This document shows, one piece after another, positions 53,286 to 61,863 of a stretch of 64,000 nt of DNA. The stretch spans positions 1 through 64,000 of the forward strand of contig JAJQHJ010000019.1 in NCBI GenBank assembly GCA_021199795.1. Direction: 5' to 3'. The translations under genes were made by a program, and so were the position numbers. The stretch comes from Oscillospiraceae bacterium (GTDB taxonomy: Bacteria; Bacillota; Clostridia; Oscillospirales; Ruminococcaceae). The notes beneath the pieces are model-generated. The model was not told the origin of the DNA. It ran no database searches and was given only the letters and a program-made list of their open reading frames with translations. Position 1 is the stretch's first letter; each line of letters opens with the position of its first letter.

Positions 53286-54260
53286 ATGACTAATTCTACT
53301 AGCTATTATCCACTTATACTCAAGGCTCCACTAAAAGACTACATCTGGGGTGGGACCAGACTTAAAAGCGATTTCGGATTTGAAAGTGATCTGGAAAAAG
53401 TTGCGGAAGCTTGGGTTGTTTCTTGCCATAAAGATGGACCCAGCGTTGTCTCAAACGGTCCTCTTAGTGGTAAAACCCTTGAAGAAGCTATAGAGATATT
53501 GGGAGCTGATGCATTGGGTGAAGCGTGCAAGGACTTTGACAGATTCCCAATTCTCGTCAAGCTTATAGACGCCAAGGACAGGCTCTCTATTCAGGTTCAT
53601 CCGAGTGATGAGTACGCCAGAGCCAACGAGGGCGACAATGGCAAGACTGAAATGTGGTATGTCATTGACTGCGATGAGGGCGCACAGCTTGTCTACGGCT
53701 TCAAACACAGCATCGACAGTACTGAATTCAGGGAAAGGATTGAGTCAAACACCCTTGGTGAGGTTCTGAATTACGTTGATGTCCACAAGGGCGATATGTT
53801 CTATATCCCGTCAGGAACTGTTCATGCGATAGGAAAAGGAATACTTATTGCTGAGATTCAACAGAATTCAAACGTTACGTATCGTGTCTCGGACTACGGC
53901 AGACTCGGCGCAGATGGCAAGCCAAGACAGCTTCATGTTGAGAAAGCTATTGCTGTTTCTAATACAAATCCGCCGCTTGATCTCTACGGAAATGTGGGAA
54001 AGATCACAACTTATGACAACGCTACTGTTCGTAGCCTTGCAAAGTGCAAATACTTCGATGCAAAGCTTATAAATCTTGAGGGTAGCCTTGAAATCCATAA
54101 TATTCAAAGCTTCGTCTCACTTGTTGTAATCGACGGGGAAGCCGCACTCGAATCTGAGCAGGGGAGTTATACCCTTAAAAAAGGGGAGAGCGTGTTTGTT
54201 CCTTGCGGAATTGAGTTCATTTTAAATGGCACCGCTCAGATTCTTTCTGCATCAGTCTGA
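53286..54260 (+). CDS. manA: Mannose-6-phosphate isomerase, class I
   Basis: A 324-residue zinc-dependent isomerase interconverting mannose-6-phosphate and fructose-6-phosphate. Zinc-ligand motifs are IQVHPSDEYA, KTEMWYVID and GTVHAIGKG. The Firmicutes short form (about 315 residues) matches in length. AAAGGAGTG is placed before the ATG at 53286. It may feed surface polysaccharide precursors. Confidence 0.95.
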   Translation: MTNSTSYYPLILKAPLKDYIWGGTRLKSDFGFESDLEKVAEAWVVSCHKDGPSVVSNGPLSGKTLEEAIEILGADALGEACKDFDRFPILVKLIDAKDRLSIQVHPSDEYARANEGDNGKTEMWYVIDCDEGAQLVYGFKHSIDSTEFRERIESNTLGEVLNYVDVHKGDMFYIPSGTVHAIGKGILIAEIQQNSNVTYRVSDYGRLGADGKPRQLHVEKAIAVSNTNPPLDLYGNVGKITTYDNATVRSLAKCKYFDAKLINLEGSLEIHNIQSFVSLVVIDGEAALESEQGSYTLKKGESVFVPCGIEFILNGTAQILSASV

Positions 54261-54333
54261 TTTCATGTTGTAACCCGAATAAGCTTTCCTCCATACTATG
54301 CTAAAAGTAAAAAGCAAATGGAGGTAACAGCTA

Positions 54334-55416
54334 ATGGCTACTACTGATACTGAATTTAAAAAGACGTACTTCATGGGCTATTCGACGCCCAACGGTTTTG
54401 TAACTCATCTTAAAGATGGCATAGAATCGGGAGAATTCACTACTTATATCATCAAAGGTGGACCGGGTACAGGGAAATCTTCGATGATGAAAAAGATCGC
54501 ATCCAAGCTTTCGGATTTGGATGAACCAGAGGTGTATTTCTGTTCATCCGACCCGAATTCTCTCGATGCGGTTTTATTTGATAACTTGAAAGTTATCATC
54601 GCAGATGGAACAGCTCCTCATGTCATTGAGCCGACATATCCAGGTGCAAGAGAAGTTTTGGTTGACCTCGGAGAGTGTTGGGATCTCGAATCGCTGTCTG
54701 CAAATAAGTATGATATCATCGATTCGACAAACAGGAACCAGAAATATCACTCGCTTGCAAAAAAATATCTCAGTGCAATAATATCCGTTAATGAAGACAT
54801 CATGTCAATCGGGGATTCAGCCTTGGATAAAGTCAAACTTGATTCCTATTTTGAGAGGCTTTCTTCAAGAATTTTTCAAAAGAAAAAGAATTTTGAAAAC
54901 AAAAGCAAGAGCAAATTCAGGCAGATGACTTCTTTTACTCCTGATGGAATAAAAACATTCACAAATCTGTTTGAAAATATGAATGTATATAGAATTGAAG
55001 ACGACTGTTTTGCGGTAACAGATAATCTCCTGAAAAAGCTCGCTGAATGTGCTCAAAATAACGGATATGATACTCTGATAAGTAAAAATGTATTTTTATC
55101 AGGAACCGTCTATCAGCATATGATAATCCCCGAAATTGAGACAGCCTTTGTATCAGGAATTTCCGACGGGATATCTAATGCAACCAAGATAAATTCAATG
55201 CGATTCTATGATAGAGATATACTAAAGGATAAACATAAGCGGCTAATATTTGACGAGGGAATCGTAAAGGAGCTGACTGATGAGATGGTATCCGCTCTGA
55301 AAACTGCCAAAGATATACACGATGAACTCGAAAGCTACTATATAAAGGCTATGGATTTTGATAAGGTCAATGCAACCTGTCTGAAGCTCATTAACAGAAT
55401 AAGAAGCAGTTGTTAG
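54334..55416 (+). CDS. P-loop ATPase (PRK06851-like)
   Basis: A 360-residue soluble protein. Walker A KGGPGTGKSSMMKKIA at about residues 42-56; the remaining sequence resembles the PRK06851 family of hypothetical ATPases found in spore formers, with FCSSDPNSLDAV and APHVIEPTYPGAREVLVDLGE. The middle is rich in Lys (KKKNFENKSKSKFR). Function unknown. AATGGAGGTAA precedes the ATG. Its upstream region has a CATACTAT element but no convincing sporulation -35 box. Confidence 0.82.
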   Translation: MATTDTEFKKTYFMGYSTPNGFVTHLKDGIESGEFTTYIIKGGPGTGKSSMMKKIASKLSDLDEPEVYFCSSDPNSLDAVLFDNLKVIIADGTAPHVIEPTYPGAREVLVDLGECWDLESLSANKYDIIDSTNRNQKYHSLAKKYLSAIISVNEDIMSIGDSALDKVKLDSYFERLSSRIFQKKKNFENKSKSKFRQMTSFTPDGIKTFTNLFENMNVYRIEDDCFAVTDNLLKKLAECAQNNGYDTLISKNVFLSGTVYQHMIIPEIETAFVSGISDGISNATKINSMRFYDRDILKDKHKRLIFDEGIVKELTDEMVSALKTAKDIHDELESYYIKAMDFDKVNATCLKLINRIRSSC

Positions 55417-55490
55417 GAATACGGATACACAAAATAAGAAAACTGTGCAAGATTACAGCAAAATATCCCGCTTCTTTCACATTACTATAC

Positions 55491-55519
55491 TTGATTTTCG
55501 CCTGAATTTAAGGTATAAT
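55491..55519 (+). promoter_or_regulatory. Promoter of the Gly-rich small protein gene
   Basis: TTGATT (55491-55496), 17 bp, TATAAT (55514-55519). The leader also contains the palindrome CTTGATT-t-AATCAAG. Confidence 0.7.
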
Positions 55520-55582
55520 AATATCAAGGCGATTTGCCGGACTTGATTTAATCAAGGACTATGTAAGAAAGGAGTGATCGGA

Positions 55583-55840
55583 ATGCCCGGACCAGGTGGA
55601 CCCGGAGGCGGTCGTGGACCAGGAGGACCAGGCGGTGGCTTCGGAGGTGGACCAAGAGGCGGCATGGGACCGAGAGGTGGCATGATGCCCCCACCGAGAA
55701 GGAGACCGATGCCCAGACGTGGCTGTAGCGGCGGCTGCTGTATGCCTTATGTTATGAGTGTTGTCGGTGCGATTACCGCTCTTACGTTAGGCACGGCAGT
55801 AGGCGTTAAATCAGCTGGAAAGAAAAAAGTGCAGAAATAA
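55583..55840 (+). CDS. Small Gly/Pro/Arg-rich protein with cysteine knot motif and membrane helix
   Basis: An 85-residue protein of unusual composition. The first 45 residues are repeats of GPGG and RGG type, then a Pro/Arg stretch (PPPRRRPMPRR), GCSGGCC, a hydrophobic helix (YVMSVVGAITALTLGTAVGV) and a Lys-rich end. AAGGAGTG precedes ATG 55583. It has its own promoter and terminator, so it is a real gene. I do not recognise the family; the basic Gly-rich part could bind nucleic acid or spore coat, but that is speculation. Confidence 0.8.
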   Translation: MPGPGGPGGGRGPGGPGGGFGGGPRGGMGPRGGMMPPPRRRPMPRRGCSGGCCMPYVMSVVGAITALTLGTAVGVKSAGKKKVQK

Positions 55841-55864
55841 TCTGCCTTAATTCACCAAACAAAA

Positions 55865-55896
55865 AAATCCTCAAGTTTAGTCACTTGGGGATTTTT
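55865..55896. terminator. Bidirectional terminator between the Gly-rich gene and the Xer gene
   Basis: AAATCCTCAAGT and ACTTGGGGATTT form a 12-bp stem with one G-U; T-tracts lie on both strands. Confidence 0.85.
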
Positions 55897-55928
55897 CATA
55901 TGCCTGCCTTGATTATATCTAAATATAA

Positions 55929-56993
55929 TTAATTATTTTCAGGGGACTTGTCAGAGTCATCTGTCTGCTTATCAGATGAATCGTTATGATTTCCTGTAGC
56001 TTTCATGTCTGCAAGAGGCGAGCTCTCAATTGCGATTTTCCTGTCCTTATTCGATAAATGGGTGTAAATTTCAGTTGTGGAAACGCTGACATGTCCCAGA
56101 ACATCCTTTAAGACTATCGGATCGACATTACCATACTCATACATGAGCGTTGCAGCTGTATGCCGGAGCTTATGCGGAGAAATTCCGAGGTTTCCAAGAC
56201 CGGCATTGTTGAGTTGATCTTCAACTATTCGCTGAATTCTTCGATTCGACAGACGCCTGTGATCACTTCGATGCAGTGATAAGAATATGGCATCAGGATC
56301 GATTATAGACTTGGGTCTGACCTCCAGATATGCATTGAGCGCAGAAATACAAGCATCATTGAGATACACAATCCGCTCTTTCTGACCTTTGCCGAAAACT
56401 CTGAGCGTGCGTGCGCTTTCGCTGTAATCATCGAGATCAAGCCCCGCAAGCTCACTGAGACGCAAGCCACAGTTCAGGAATATCGTGAGTATGCAGTAAT
56501 CTCTGAGATAATTCTCACTCTTAACATCGTTAAGCAATTCTTTGCTTTGGTCAAGCTCAAGATACTTAGGAAGTGTCTTTTCGGGTCTTGGAAGCTCAAG
56601 CTTTTCAAGAGGATTACTTTCAAGTCTGAATTGCTCCGGAGATCTGTACGAAGCAAGAAAATCATAAAACCTGCGAAGCGATGATGTCTTTCTTGCGCGA
56701 GTCTTATTTGAATTCTCACGCTCATTGATAAGGAAATTCATGTACTCGTAGGCATCCATCAGAGTGAATTCCTTGACGTAAGAAAAAGGAACATTCTTAA
56801 TAGGAATCTTATCAAAGGAAGTTTCATCAAGATTGATATCGTTGTGCTTAACTGCAACCAAATATCTCAGAAAAGTGCGAATATCAACATAGTAAGCTTC
56901 AACAGTGCGCTCAGTACGACCGACAACTGAGCCAATATATGTAAGATAGCCGCTGAGATACATAGGGCAATCTTTTCTGTATTCTTCACGCAT
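55929..56993 (-). CDS. XerC/XerD-type tyrosine recombinase
   Basis: A 354-residue site-specific recombinase. The N-terminal SAM-like core-binding domain (about 1-140) precedes the catalytic domain, with Arg in NCGLRLSELAG, Lys in FGKGQKERIV, HKLRHTAATLM (HxxR), LGHVSVSTTEIYTHL containing the His and the Tyr nucleophile. It is longer than typical XerC (about 300) owing to insertions and an acidic Asn/Asp/Ser-rich C-terminal tail. It sits in the housekeeping cluster after mutS2 and not beside mobile genes, so it is probably chromosomal dimer resolution. GTG 57005 is an alternative start. Confidence 0.92.
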   Translation of the reverse strand: MREEYRKDCPMYLSGYLTYIGSVVGRTERTVEAYYVDIRTFLRYLVAVKHNDINLDETSFDKIPIKNVPFSYVKEFTLMDAYEYMNFLINERENSNKTRARKTSSLRRFYDFLASYRSPEQFRLESNPLEKLELPRPEKTLPKYLELDQSKELLNDVKSENYLRDYCILTIFLNCGLRLSELAGLDLDDYSESARTLRVFGKGQKERIVYLNDACISALNAYLEVRPKSIIDPDAIFLSLHRSDHRRLSNRRIQRIVEDQLNNAGLGNLGISPHKLRHTAATLMYEYGNVDPIVLKDVLGHVSVSTTEIYTHLSNKDRKIAIESSPLADMKATGNHNDSSDKQTDDSDKSPENN

Positions 56994-57044
56994 TTTAAAC
57001 ACCACGCCTTGCGAAACGGTCTATAGCCGAATTTCCTGTCCCCT

Positions 57045-57076
57045 GATGTGCGCTAAATTTTAATTTAGCGCACATC
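57045..57076. repeat. 32-bp near-perfect palindrome between mutS2 and the Xer gene
   Basis: GATGTGCGCTAAATT (57045-57059) is mirrored exactly at 57062-57076 with two T between. Neither strand has a T-tract after it, so it does not look like an intrinsic terminator. Read as 11-6-11, TGTGCGCTAAA-TTTTAA-TTTAGCGCACA has the geometry of a dif site. Function unknown. Confidence 0.6.
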
Positions 57077-57110
57077 GCGATATATTATTTTCTGTTCTTC
57101 CTGGTGCTTC

Positions 57111-59504
57111 TCATTTAAGCTCAACAGCAGTGACTCCGTCCTCACCCTCACCATAGACGCCTTTTCTCATCGACTCAACTGATGGATGCTTCCTTAAGTG
57201 ATTTCTGACGGCGGTTTTCAAAGCACCAGTACCTTTGCCATGGATTATCATAACTGTTTTGTTTCCACTCATGATAGCCTTGTCGATAAATGAATCAAGC
57301 TCGTAGAGTCCATCATCTACTGTGTAGCCTCTGATATCAAGCTCGGTTTCGGCTTTTCTTGTTGCCCTGCTCTCAGTAGAGTTAGATACACTTCCCTGCT
57401 GCTTTTTCTTTATCGATTTATTATTGAAAGTAATTTCTTTATCTGCAAGGCGCAAAAGCGAAACATGAACCTTTGTCTTCATGATCCCCATCTGAACGAC
57501 GCAGTTTCCTGAAGCGTCAGGAAGCGACATAAGAATTCCGGTTTTGTTGCCGTCTCTTATGATGACATCGTCGCCTTTCTTGAAAGGTCTCGGAGGAACA
57601 TAGTCCTCATCTGAAAGCTCACCAAGCTTAGATGCCTCATTATACATGCTGTCGATTTCAGATTTATATTTCTGCCTCTCCTGCTGAACTCTTTGAGAAA
57701 AATCTTCCTTGTCTTTTGACTTTTTAAGCTCTTCAAGCTCATTCATAAGTCTTCGTGACTGCATGTTGACTCGCTCAACGAGATCCCTCGCCTCTTTTTT
57801 AACTTTACTGAGCTCCTTATCCTTTTCTGATTGGTATTGCTCGTGTTCAGACCTGAGCTGATCGCGAAGTATGCGCACTTCCCCCTCGTACTTCTCAACC
57901 AGAGCTGATTTCTCTTCATATTCCTGACGCGCAGTTTCGAGGCGTTCAATTGTGTCCTCAAACTTCTGAGCTTCCAAAGACATAAGTCCCTCAGCTCTGG
58001 TGATGATTCCATCATCAATTCCCAAGCGCTTTGAAATAGCAAACGCATTTGATTTGCCCGGAGAGCCGATTATAAGTCTATACGTTGGCTGAAGAGTCTT
58101 GATATCAAATTCGCAGGAAGCGTTCTCAACGCCATCTGTTTCAAGAGCATATATCTTAAGCTCCTGATAGTGAGTGGTGGTAACCAGCTTCGCGCCGGTC
58201 ATTTTGATTCTTTCGATAATAGCAACAGCAAGAGCTGCACCCTCGACAGGATCTGTTCCTGAACCGAGCTCATCTATAAGCACCAGTGAGCTATAGCTGA
58301 CTCTATTCAGAATGTCGACAATATCAGTCATATGCGAAGAAAAAGTAGAAAGACTTTCCTCTATTGACTGCTTATCTCCAATATCAACCAAGACGTCGCT
58401 GAAAACGGTTATCTTGCTCCCGTCCGAAACAGGTATCAATAGCCCACACATCGTCATGAGCGTCAGAAGTCCGACTGTCTTAAGAATAACTGTCTTACCA
58501 CCGGTGTTCGGACCGGTGATGATAAGTGCATCATAGCCGTTTCCTATAGAAAAATCAATCGGAACCACTCTGTCCTTATCAATCAGAGGATGGCGAGCTT
58601 TTCTGAGAATTACTTCTCCATCATCAGATATGCTTGGCATAGTAGCTGACATTTTCGCGCCTAAATTCGATTTTGCAAAGTACAAATCAAGAGTTACCGC
58701 GGCATTATAATCAGAAATCAGCTGTTCAGCAAAAGCCGCGCAATCGCTTGAAAGCTCAGCGATGATTCTGTTAATCTCATCCTGTTCCTTGCCTTTGAGT
58801 ATTCTTATTTCATTATTTGCCTCTACGACAGCCATAGGCTCTATAAAATAGGTCTGACCGCTTGCAGAAGTGTCATGAACCAATCCGGGAACACTATTTT
58901 TGGCTTCGGATTTGACCGGCAACACGTATCTTCCATCGCGCATCGTTATCAAAGTATCCTGCAGATACGTCTGAGTGTCCGCAGAACGAATCATCCTGTC
59001 AAGTGTGTCGCGTATTTTTGACCCGGCAGACAGAATTTTTCTTCTTATCGAGGCAAGCTCCGGACTCGCGCTATCAGAAATCTCTTCCTCGCTGACAATT
59101 GCATTAGTTATCTTGTTATTGAGCTCCCTGTTCGAGAACAGGCACTCGAAAAGATAATCTAAGCTGAACTCCTCATCGGAAAACTGCTGTCTCCACGACA
59201 AAAGCATTTCTGTCTGCGACAGCATTCTGGAAACATCCAGAAGCTCTCTTAAAGAAAGTGTAGCACCGCTCTGAGCTCTTTTAGCAATCACAGAAACATC
59301 CGGAAATTTGATAAAAGTCGGGCTACCGAATCTTGTAGATGCATTAAAAGCATCGAAAGTTTTCTTTACCTCAGTCTTAACTATCTCCAAATCAGTCGAT
59401 GGTTCAATTTCAAGAGCCATATTTCGCGAAGCATCATTTGAACACTCATCCGACAGCATTTCGAGAATTTTATGTAATTCAAGTGTTTTGTATTCTTCTC
59501 TCAT
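57111..59504 (-). CDS. mutS2: Endonuclease MutS2
   Basis: A 797-residue MutS-like ATPase with C-terminal nuclease domain. Core motifs are GPNTGGKTVILKTVGL (Walker A), VLIDELGSGTDPVEGAALA (Walker B) and TTHYQELK. A long coiled coil (about 500-630) follows, with the Smr domain at the end (ELDIRGYTVDDGLYEL, VMIIHGKGTGALKTAV). MutS2 limits homologous recombination and rescues collided ribosomes in Bacillus. Its start overlaps the end of recO by 4 bp. Confidence 0.96.
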   Translation of the reverse strand: MREEYKTLELHKILEMLSDECSNDASRNMALEIEPSTDLEIVKTEVKKTFDAFNASTRFGSPTFIKFPDVSVIAKRAQSGATLSLRELLDVSRMLSQTEMLLSWRQQFSDEEFSLDYLFECLFSNRELNNKITNAIVSEEEISDSASPELASIRRKILSAGSKIRDTLDRMIRSADTQTYLQDTLITMRDGRYVLPVKSEAKNSVPGLVHDTSASGQTYFIEPMAVVEANNEIRILKGKEQDEINRIIAELSSDCAAFAEQLISDYNAAVTLDLYFAKSNLGAKMSATMPSISDDGEVILRKARHPLIDKDRVVPIDFSIGNGYDALIITGPNTGGKTVILKTVGLLTLMTMCGLLIPVSDGSKITVFSDVLVDIGDKQSIEESLSTFSSHMTDIVDILNRVSYSSLVLIDELGSGTDPVEGAALAVAIIERIKMTGAKLVTTTHYQELKIYALETDGVENASCEFDIKTLQPTYRLIIGSPGKSNAFAISKRLGIDDGIITRAEGLMSLEAQKFEDTIERLETARQEYEEKSALVEKYEGEVRILRDQLRSEHEQYQSEKDKELSKVKKEARDLVERVNMQSRRLMNELEELKKSKDKEDFSQRVQQERQKYKSEIDSMYNEASKLGELSDEDYVPPRPFKKGDDVIIRDGNKTGILMSLPDASGNCVVQMGIMKTKVHVSLLRLADKEITFNNKSIKKKQQGSVSNSTESRATRKAETELDIRGYTVDDGLYELDSFIDKAIMSGNKTVMIIHGKGTGALKTAVRNHLRKHPSVESMRKGVYGEGEDGVTAVELK

Positions 59505-60271
59505 TTATTCTCACCCATATTGATATTTTGAAGTGATTTATAAAAATCAAGTGTCTGAAAACTGTGTCCAAGCTGAAGCTCAGCATATCTCTCAGTTATT
59601 TTTGAAAGAACCGGAAGATAATCGTCCGGAATTCTGAAGCTGAAAATCTTTTCCTGCTCTGAAAGAGATATATGCCTTAAGGCATGAAGCAATGTCATGT
59701 CTACAATTTCACAGACACTCAGATCTCTTTTCCCACAACAATTTTCGCAATAGAGCTTTCCCTCGCTCATGTCAAACTGCATCTGAACGTCAGAATATTT
59801 GTAGCATTTACAACACCCGATAAGATTTGGAGTCAACCCTATCTCACAAAGGAGTCTCAGCTCAAATACAGATTTAATGAGGATTTCACTCTTTTCTCCC
59901 TTTGACAAAAAGTGCAGGGCGTTCAACATAAGCCTCAGCACTTCCCCACTTGGCTGTCCGCTAACACAGGTATAAAGAATCATCTCACAAAAGTAGCTAG
60001 CAAGAGAAAACCGCGAAACATCCAGCCGGATGTCATAAAACAGCCTTATAGGTTCTGCGGAATTAAGTATATATCCGCCGTTTTTGCCCTCAGAAAAACA
60101 GAAATTAGCGTAGCAAAAGGTCTGCGAAACAGAGGCGTTCCTGGCATTCTGCTTTTTGACGCCTCTGGCATATACATCGAGCAAACCATTCGAGTCAGTA
60201 AGTACACTCAAAAACTTGTCGTTATCTCCGTATGGTCGCTCTCTTATTACAAGACCTTTCACTGTCAGCAT
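59501..60271 (-). CDS. recO: DNA repair protein RecO
   Basis: A 256-residue recombination mediator that helps load RecA on SSB-coated DNA. It has an N-terminal OB-fold (KGLVIRERPYGDNDKFLSVLT), helices, and a zinc-binding motif CCKCYKYSD ... LYCENCCGK. Its first 50 bases overlap the yqzL gene in another frame, and its stop is coupled to mutS2. Confidence 0.95.
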   Translation of the reverse strand: MLTVKGLVIRERPYGDNDKFLSVLTDSNGLLDVYARGVKKQNARNASVSQTFCYANFCFSEGKNGGYILNSAEPIRLFYDIRLDVSRFSLASYFCEMILYTCVSGQPSGEVLRLMLNALHFLSKGEKSEILIKSVFELRLLCEIGLTPNLIGCCKCYKYSDVQMQFDMSEGKLYCENCCGKRDLSVCEIVDMTLLHALRHISLSEQEKIFSFRIPDDYLPVLSKITERYAELQLGHSFQTLDFYKSLQNINMGENK

Positions 60272-60362
60272 TCTTATTTCCGCCTTGCATTAATTTACGT
60301 TTATACACTAAGTAATCGGCAACCTTGCCGCTCGAATAAAATATCTGCCAAAGCTTGTCCAT
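60222..60362 (-). CDS. yqzL: YqzL-like small protein
   Basis: A 46-residue protein beginning MDKLWQIFYSSGKVADYLVY and ending in a basic RSCNKRATIRR tail. YqzL of Bacillus (47 residues, starting with a W-K-V-F ... G ... YLL-K pattern) lies in exactly this place between era and recO. GGAAGGTGATT stands in front of the ATG. The last 50 bases overlap recO, so translation of recO is probably coupled to it. The family's function is unknown. Confidence 0.82.
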   Translation of the reverse strand: MDKLWQIFYSSGKVADYLVYKRKLMQGGNKNADSERSCNKRATIRR

Positions 60363-60421
60363 TCAATCACCTTCCGTTTGTCTTATGATTGACAAGCAGG
60401 CTGGATTTATGAATGGTAAAA

Positions 60422-61321
60422 TCAGTCGCCAAGACCAAAGTTTTTGATCAAAGCGTCTCTGTTGCGCCAGTTTTCTTTGACCTTGACCCAAAGCTTGAGA
60501 TTTGTCTTTATCATAAAGAATCTCTCAATATCCTCTCTTGCAAGCTGACCGACTTTCTTGAGCATTGCACCGTTTTTGCCTATGATTATACCCTTATGCG
60601 ACTCTTTCTCACAATAAATTGTAGCACTTACGTCCATGATACTTTCACCTGAACGGGTATCTCTCTCCTGCAAGCTTTCAACACTGACTGCAATTCCATG
60701 AGGAACCTCATCAGATAAGAGTTCCAGAAGCTTTTCTCTTATCATTTCGGAAATTATAACTCGTTCCGGCTGATCGGTGAACTTGTCATCTGGGAAATAG
60801 TGTGGTCCTTTTACAGTGTGCTTAGAAATAGCGTCAAGAATTATATCAAGCCCATCTGAATTGATTGCGCTTATAGGAATAACGGAGTCAAAGTCACAAA
60901 GTGCAGCATACTCAGCAATAACCGGAATCAACGTCTCTTTATCCTCAAATAGATCGATCTTATTGATGACCAATATAATTGGCGTTTTTGAAGCCTGAAG
61001 AGACGAAATCAGTGTTTTCTCTGCTTCGCCAGCTTTCTTAGTGCAATCTACAACTAGAAGAGCACAATCCACCGAGCTTACAGAGCTGTCAATAGCCTTG
61101 AGCATGTATTCCGACAGTTTGTCCCTGGAACGGTGCATTCCCGGTGTGTCCATGAAGACATACTGAATATCGCCCCTTGTGAGAACGCCGGTAATTTTGG
61201 TTCTGGTTGTCTGAGGCTTTGAGCTTACTGCTGCTATCTTTTCGCCGACAAGAGCGTTTATAAGGGAAGACTTTCCGGCATTCGGTCTTCCGACGATTGT
61301 TACAAATGAATTTTCTGTCAC
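60422..61321 (-). CDS. era: GTPase Era
   Basis: A 299-residue GTPase needed for 30S ribosome maturation. G1 GRPNAGKSSLINAL, G3 DTPGMH, G4 NKID and G5 SAINSDG are visible, followed by the KH RNA-binding domain (KESHKGIIIGKNGAMLKKVG). Length is typical. It is coupled to ybeY by a 4-bp overlap. Confidence 0.97.
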   Translation of the reverse strand: MTENSFVTIVGRPNAGKSSLINALVGEKIAAVSSKPQTTRTKITGVLTRGDIQYVFMDTPGMHRSRDKLSEYMLKAIDSSVSSVDCALLVVDCTKKAGEAEKTLISSLQASKTPIILVINKIDLFEDKETLIPVIAEYAALCDFDSVIPISAINSDGLDIILDAISKHTVKGPHYFPDDKFTDQPERVIISEMIREKLLELLSDEVPHGIAVSVESLQERDTRSGESIMDVSATIYCEKESHKGIIIGKNGAMLKKVGQLAREDIERFFMIKTNLKLWVKVKENWRNRDALIKNFGLGD

Positions 61322-61863
61322 TTGGCTTCTCCCTCCGCTGATTCTACGTCATCTTTTGAATGAACAGGATGCTTGAGTATTTCTCCGCTTTCATATCCTA
61401 ATGAACGCATGATTTCTTTCTCTTTCAAGCGCATTTCCTTTGTTTGTGGTCCATCCTCATCTGGATGATCATATCCCAGAAGATGAAGCATTGAATGAAC
61501 AACAAGAAAAGCAATCTCACGTTCAACAGAGTGATTATTATCAACAGCCTGTTCTGCCGCCTTTTCCGTGGAAATAATTATATCTCCAAGCATATAACAG
61601 TTACTGTCAGGATTCAGATCAAATTCGCAGTTATCAGCGAGCGGGAATGAAAGAACATCTGTAGGTGCATCAATATTCCTGTATTGAGCGTTGAGCTCTT
61701 TTATGACGTCATTCGTAACAAACGAAATGCTGATTTCACAATTCTCATCAAACTGAGCGCAGTAAAGAGAACATTTACAGCAAGAGCGCAAAAGCTTTCT
61801 GAATTCCTTTGTAATGGGTATATAATTCTGCTCGTTATTAAAAGCAACTCTAAGCCTTCTCAC
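61318..61863 (-). CDS. ybeY: Endoribonuclease YbeY
   Basis: A 181-residue metal-dependent RNase for 16S rRNA 3'-end maturation and ribosome quality control. Zinc-binding HxxxHxxxxxH is in VVHSMLHLLGYDHPDEDG, preceded by TDVLSFPLAD. It overlaps phoH and era on either side. A C-terminal acidic tail of about 25 residues extends beyond the usual end. Confidence 0.96.
   Translation of the reverse strand: MRRLRVAFNNEQNYIPITKEFRKLLRSCCKCSLYCAQFDENCEISISFVTNDVIKELNAQYRNIDAPTDVLSFPLADNCEFDLNPDSNCYMLGDIIISTEKAAEQAVDNNHSVEREIAFLVVHSMLHLLGYDHPDEDGPQTKEMRLKEKEIMRSLGYESGEILKHPVHSKDDVESAEGEAK

Noticed and set aside
54285..54305. Sigma-E/K-type -10 (CATACTAT) upstream of the P-loop ATPase gene
   Set aside because: No matching -35 at 14 bp for sigma-E, and the 3' part does not fit the sigma-K consensus.
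57045..57076. Palindrome as an intrinsic terminator of mutS2
   Set aside because: No T-tract follows the stem on the minus strand (AGGGGACAGG follows), nor a useful one on the plus strand.
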